Shown one piece after another: positions 5,236 to 8,542 of a stretch of 8,542 nt of DNA. The DNA comes from CAZVCG01 sp964626265 (GTDB lineage: Bacteria > Pseudomonadota > Alphaproteobacteria > UBA9219). The stretch covers positions 1-8,542 of the forward strand of contig CAZVCG010000054.1 in NCBI GenBank assembly GCA_964626265.1. Reading direction: 5' to 3'. The notes beneath the pieces are model-generated. The model did not search any database and was not told the DNA's origin. It saw only the letters and a program-made list of their open reading frames with translations. The position numbers and the translations under genes were made by a program. Position 1 is the stretch's first letter. Each line of letters opens with the position of its first letter.

Positions 5236-7951
5236 CGGCCCCTTCCTCGTTTTCCCCGCTCGTATCCTCAAGCGCCGCCACGGAAACGACCTTTTCTGTC
5301 TCGTCGATACGGAAAACCGTCACGCCCTGCGTCCGGCGTCCTGCCACGCGAATGTCGCCCGCCGACATGCGGATGACCTGTCCGCCGTCCGAGACCAGCA
5401 TGATATCCTGCCCGTCCTTGACGGGGAATGTCGCGACGATCGCGCCGTTGCGTTCCGACATCTCCATGTTCCAGATGCCTTGCCCGCCGCGGCCCGCGAT
5501 GCGGTACTCATAGGACGACGTGCGCTTGCCGAAGCCGCGTTCCGAAACCGTCAACAGGAACTCTTCCTGTCTGGCAAGTTCCGCGAAGCGTTCGGGCGAC
5601 AACGTCAAATCCGTCGACGTTTCCTCATCGTCGCCACCCGTTGAAACAACGTTCTCATCCTCGCCGTTCGCGGCGCGGCGTTGCGCGTTGGCCTGGCGGA
5701 TATAGGCCACGCGTTCCTCTGCAGAAGCCTCAACATGGCTCAAAATCGACATGGAAATGACGGTATCGTTATTGGCCAGCTTGATGCCGCGTACGCCCAT
5801 CGACGTGCGTCCCATAAACACGCGCACATCGTTGACGGGAAAACGGATCGCCTTTCCTTGATGCGTGGCCAGCAAAACGTCATCACGTTCCGTACACGTT
5901 TTCACGGCGATGAGATGATCGCCTTCCTCCAGCTTCATCGCGATGATGCCGCTGGGGCGCACGTTGCTGAAATCCGACAGCATATTCCGGCGCACAGTGC
6001 CCGCCGAGGTGGCAAACATCACGTTCAGCTTGTCCCACGCGCTTTCGTCTTCAGGCAAATGCATCACGGTGGTGATCGTCTCGCCCTGCTCCAGCGGCAA
6101 CAGGTTCACAAGAGCCTTGCCCTTGGCCTGAGGGTTGCCAAGCGGCAGCTTGTACACCTTCATCTTGTACACACGACCCAGCGACGAGAAGAACAACATC
6201 GGCGTATGGGTGTTGGCGATAAAGATGTCGTTGACGAAATCCTCATCCTTCGTCGCCATGCCGGTGCGGCCTTTGCCGCCCCGCTTTTGCGCCCGATAGG
6301 CCGACAGGGGCACGCGCTTGATGTAACCTGCGTGGCTGACCGTGACGACCATATCCTCGCGTTGGATCAGATCCTCGATATCTTCTTCGAATTCCTGTTC
6401 CTGAATCGTCGTTTTGCGCGGCGTAGCGAACTTTTCGCGGATGAAAGCCAGCTCTTCCTTCATGATGCCGAATATGCGCGCGCGGTTTGCCAGAATATCC
6501 AGATAATCCTTGATCTGCTCGACCACGCCGCGCAAATCCTCGCCGATCTTGTCGCGCTCAAGGCCTGTCAGGCGGTGCAAGCGCAGGTCCAAAATGGCCT
6601 TGGCCTGCGTTTCGGTCATCTTATAGGTGCCGTCTTTGACCGCGCCCTCTTCATCCACCAGCGCAATCAACGGCGCGACATCGGCGGCGGGCCACGCCCG
6701 CGCCATCAATTCGGCCTTAGCAATAGCAGGATCAGCCGCCTTGCGGATCAGCGCGATCACCTCGTCGATATTCGCCACGGCGACGGCCAAGCCAACCAAG
6801 ATGTGGGCGCGTTCGCGGGCTTTGCCCAGTTCGTATTCCGTGCGACGCGTGATGACCTTTTCGCGGAAATCCACGAATGCGGCAATTACGCCGCGCAGGT
6901 TCATTAACTCCGGCCTTCCGCCGTTCAGCGCCAGCATATTCACGCCGAAACTGGTTTGCAGCGGTGTATGCTTGTAAAGCTGGTTCAACACGATGTCGGC
7001 CATCGCGTCGCGCTTAAGTTCGATCACAACGCGCACGCCGTCGCGGTCGGATTCGTCGCGTAGATCGGAAATGCCTTCGATAATCTTTTCCTGTACGCAT
7101 TCGGCGATGCGCTCGATCAACCGGACTTTGTTCACTTGATACGGGATTTCCGAAACGATGATCGCTTGACGGTCCTTGCGGATTTCCTCGATTTCCGTGC
7201 GCGCGCGCATGATGACGCTGCCACGGCCCGTATGGAACGCCGCGCGCGAGCCGGTGCGGCCCAGGATGATGCCGCCCGTCGGAAAATCGGGTGCAGGAAT
7301 GATTTCGATCAGTTCGTCGATCGTGATGTCGGGGTTGTCGATGTACGCGATACAGCCGTCGATGACTTCGCCGAGGTTGTGCGGCGCGATGTTCGTCGCC
7401 ATGCCGACCGCAATGCCGCCCGCGCCGTTAACGAGAAGGTTAGGAAAACGCGCCGGAAGAACGACAGGCTCCAGCGTGGATTCGTCATAGTTCGGCTGGA
7501 AATCGACGGTTTCCTTGTCGATGTCCTCCAGCGCCGTCTCGGCGGATTTAGCCAGACGCGCTTCGGTGTAACGCATGGCCGCCGGAGGATCGCCGTCCAT
7601 CGAACCGAAGTTGCCCTGTCCGTCGATAAGCGGCAGGCGCATGGAAAAATCCTGCGCCATGCGCACCATGGCGTCGTAAATCGCAGCGTCGCCGTGCGGG
7701 TGATATTTACCGATGACGTCGCCGACAATGCGCGCCGATTTTTTGTAAGGCTTGCTGCTGTCATACCCGCCTTCCTTCATCGCGTACAGAATGCGGCGAT
7801 GCACGGGCTTGAGGCCATCGCGCACATCCGGCAGCGCGCGCGAAACGATCACGCTCATCGCATAAGCGAGATAGGATTGCCGCATCTCGTCTTCGATGGT
7901 GATTTGCGTAACGTCGGTCGGAGGCGCCGGAATTGTCGTTGTGTCGGTCAA
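5228..7951 (-). CDS. gyrA: DNA gyrase subunit A
   Basis: GyrA is the breakage-reunion subunit of the A2B2 gyrase that negatively supercoils DNA. The 907-aa product has the winged-helix/tower core with SRALPDVRDGLKPVHRR (37-53) and YHPHGDAAIYD (83-93). The catalytic Tyr128 lies in AMRYTEARL. The GyrA box QKRGGKG (about 555-561) marks gyrase rather than topoisomerase IV ParC. The C-terminal beta-pinwheel is present, with an acidic insertion between blades (about 750-795), which I recall as common in alphaproteobacteria, and an acidic tail (SGENEEGADG). E. coli GyrA is 875 residues. Ala89 occupies the E. coli Ser83 position and Asp93 the Asp87 position, a combination linked to reduced quinolone susceptibility. 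The start codon is TTG at 7951; an in-frame TGA occurs 30 nt upstream and no ATG lies between, so TTG is the best start. A TATAAC hexamer 35 nt upstream is a possible -10. The gene overlaps coaD by 8 nt. Confidence 0.98.
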   Translation of the reverse strand: MTDTTTIPAPPTDVTQITIEDEMRQSYLAYAMSVIVSRALPDVRDGLKPVHRRILYAMKEGGYDSSKPYKKSARIVGDVIGKYHPHGDAAIYDAMVRMAQDFSMRLPLIDGQGNFGSMDGDPPAAMRYTEARLAKSAETALEDIDKETVDFQPNYDESTLEPVVLPARFPNLLVNGAGGIAVGMATNIAPHNLGEVIDGCIAYIDNPDITIDELIEIIPAPDFPTGGIILGRTGSRAAFHTGRGSVIMRARTEIEEIRKDRQAIIVSEIPYQVNKVRLIERIAECVQEKIIEGISDLRDESDRDGVRVVIELKRDAMADIVLNQLYKHTPLQTSFGVNMLALNGGRPELMNLRGVIAAFVDFREKVITRRTEYELGKARERAHILVGLAVAVANIDEVIALIRKAADPAIAKAELMARAWPAADVAPLIALVDEEGAVKDGTYKMTETQAKAILDLRLHRLTGLERDKIGEDLRGVVEQIKDYLDILANRARIFGIMKEELAFIREKFATPRKTTIQEQEFEEDIEDLIQREDMVVTVSHAGYIKRVPLSAYRAQKRGGKGRTGMATKDEDFVNDIFIANTHTPMLFFSSLGRVYKMKVYKLPLGNPQAKGKALVNLLPLEQGETITTVMHLPEDESAWDKLNVMFATSAGTVRRNMLSDFSNVRPSGIIAMKLEEGDHLIAVKTCTERDDVLLATHQGKAIRFPVNDVRVFMGRTSMGVRGIKLANNDTVISMSILSHVEASAEERVAYIRQANAQRRAANGEDENVVSTGGDDEETSTDLTLSPERFAELARQEEFLLTVSERGFGKRTSSYEYRIAGRGGQGIWNMEMSERNGAIVATFPVKDGQDIMLVSDGGQVIRMSAGDIRVAGRRTQGVTVFRIDETEKVVSVAALEDTSGENEEGADG

Positions 7952-8069
7952 GGGAAATACCTGTTTTTTTCTCTGGAATCAGGGGGTTATATTATGTTGG
8001 AAGCCTACCATCAGACAGGCCGAAGAGCAAAGGTAAAATGCTGTAAAATCCTTTTTAATTCAGTATATT

Positions 8070-8078
8070 AAAGGAGGT
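8070..8078 (+). promoter_or_regulatory. Near-perfect Shine-Dalgarno sequence
   Basis: AAAGGAGGT is almost the full complement of the 16S rRNA 3' end. GGAGG lies four bases before a GTG codon at 8082. It is stronger than any ribosome site seen at the recognised genes of this window, which is the main reason to consider the tiny reading frame behind it. Confidence 0.65.
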
Positions 8079-8081
8079 TCC

Positions 8082-8156
8082 GTGACGCTGGTTATAGTGA
8101 CGGGCAGGCCACGTTGTTTTTTTTGCGCTATTGCTTTGCAAACCTCAAAGAATTGA
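8082..8156 (+). CDS. Possible 24-codon small ORF (leader or small protein)
   Basis: The frame starts with GTG and encodes about 24 residues, (M)TLVIVTGRPRCFFCAIALQTSKN, ending in TGA at 8154-8156. It is short and mildly hydrophobic, with a CFFC pair encoded across a run of eight T (8117-8124), where slippage is conceivable. It lies 37 nt upstream of the 106-aa frame at 8194, so it may be a translated leader for that gene. It could also be a remnant of a decayed longer gene whose ribosome site survives. Support is the Shine-Dalgarno sequence alone; I recognise no homologue. Confidence 0.35.
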   Translation: MTLVIVTGRPRCFFCAIALQTSKN

Positions 8157-8193
8157 TGGCAAATTTAAAATTCTGAATAAATGGGGTTAAAAG

Positions 8194-8514
8194 ATGAGCA
8201 AAAAAACCAGATTATATATCGTATCTTCGGGTGGATCATCAAGCCGACTATATGCCTCCAGCTTCTCAAACCACCTTAGGTCCATCCGTCTCCTGACGCG
8301 GCAGGCACGATACGCTGCCGGTAAGCTGTGTGCAACAGCGAAAACTGATATCGTGTTTTGCAGCGTAGCCGCAACACTGGCTGTTCTTGTTTTTCTAGGC
8401 GTACGTTCCCGCGCTAGCAACGAACTCAACATGTACTTCCTTGCTGACAAAGCGGCTCACTCCGCTATCACGCAGAGCCAACTTAGTCCTAGGGTCCAGA
8501 CCCAATTAACCTAG
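8194..8514 (+). CDS. Hypothetical small protein with one predicted membrane helix
   Basis: I do not recognise this 106-aa frame. The N-terminal half is basic and Ser/Arg-rich (about residues 1-48). One hydrophobic segment follows (about 51-70, including FCSVAATLAVLVFLGV), then a polar C-terminus, so it would be a small inner-membrane protein with a basic cytoplasmic N-terminal domain. Only a weak ribosome site (GGGG, 8183-8186) precedes the ATG. It lies in the AT-richer region divergent from gyrA, and the window ends 28 nt after its stop, so its downstream context is unknown. It may be a lineage-specific gene or a chance frame. The membrane helix and lack of a better-supported frame on either strand favour it slightly. 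Confidence 0.4.
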   Translation: MSKKTRLYIVSSGGSSSRLYASSFSNHLRSIRLLTRQARYAAGKLCATAKTDIVFCSVAATLAVLVFLGVRSRASNELNMYFLADKAAHSAITQSQLSPRVQTQLT

Positions 8515-8542
8515 CGTTAAGCGATTGATGATTCAAGGGAAT

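Noticed and set aside
5681..6907. Long plus-strand open frame (408 codons) opposite gyrA
   Set aside because: It is entirely antisense to gyrA, has a His/Arg/Gln-rich composition typical of mirror frames of GC-rich genes, and lacks a recognisable domain.
7136..8071. Plus-strand open frame (311 codons) opposite the gyrA start and crossing the intergenic region
   Set aside because: It is mostly the shadow of the conserved GyrA N-terminus; the part beyond gyrA is low-complexity intergenic translation.

Overview
The window reads as chromosomal DNA of an alphaproteobacterium. The evidence is a CobS-type cobaltochelatase ATPase next to the C-terminal J-domain protein that accompanies cobS in this class, an alphaproteobacterial gyrA-coaD pair, and a ribbon-helix-helix protein of an alphaproteobacterial type. 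I cannot fix the order or genus. Most of the window is moderately GC-rich with ordinary gene density. One gene (549-1202) and the right end (about 7970-8542) are visibly more AT-rich.

Left part, minus strand, read right to left: a J-domain protein (1835 to 1251), an unrecognised single-pass membrane protein (1202 to 549), and the first 150 codons of cobS (450 to the window edge). The middle gene appears to have been inserted between two genes that usually sit together. It is the best candidate here for undescribed biology.

Centre, plus strand: a small ribbon-helix-helix DNA-binding protein (2148-2522), with a plausible promoter wrapped in short inverted repeats, then a DcaP-like outer-membrane porin (2741-4291) closed by a strong terminator. 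Next come a second, bidirectional terminator, further hairpins and a minus-strand tRNA-Lys(UUU) with an encoded CCA end.

Right part, minus strand: gyrA (7951 to 5228, TTG start) overlaps coaD (5235 to 4684) by 8 nt, so the two are very likely co-transcribed, with the tRNA gene about 100 nt further downstream. GyrA carries alanine at the position equivalent to E. coli Ser83. The divergent region beyond gyrA holds a 24-codon reading frame behind a near-perfect Shine-Dalgarno sequence and an orphan 106-aa frame with one predicted membrane helix.

No insertion sequence, CRISPR array, rRNA or prophage gene was seen. The genes are mostly housekeeping: cofactor synthesis, DNA topology, CoA synthesis and outer-membrane transport.
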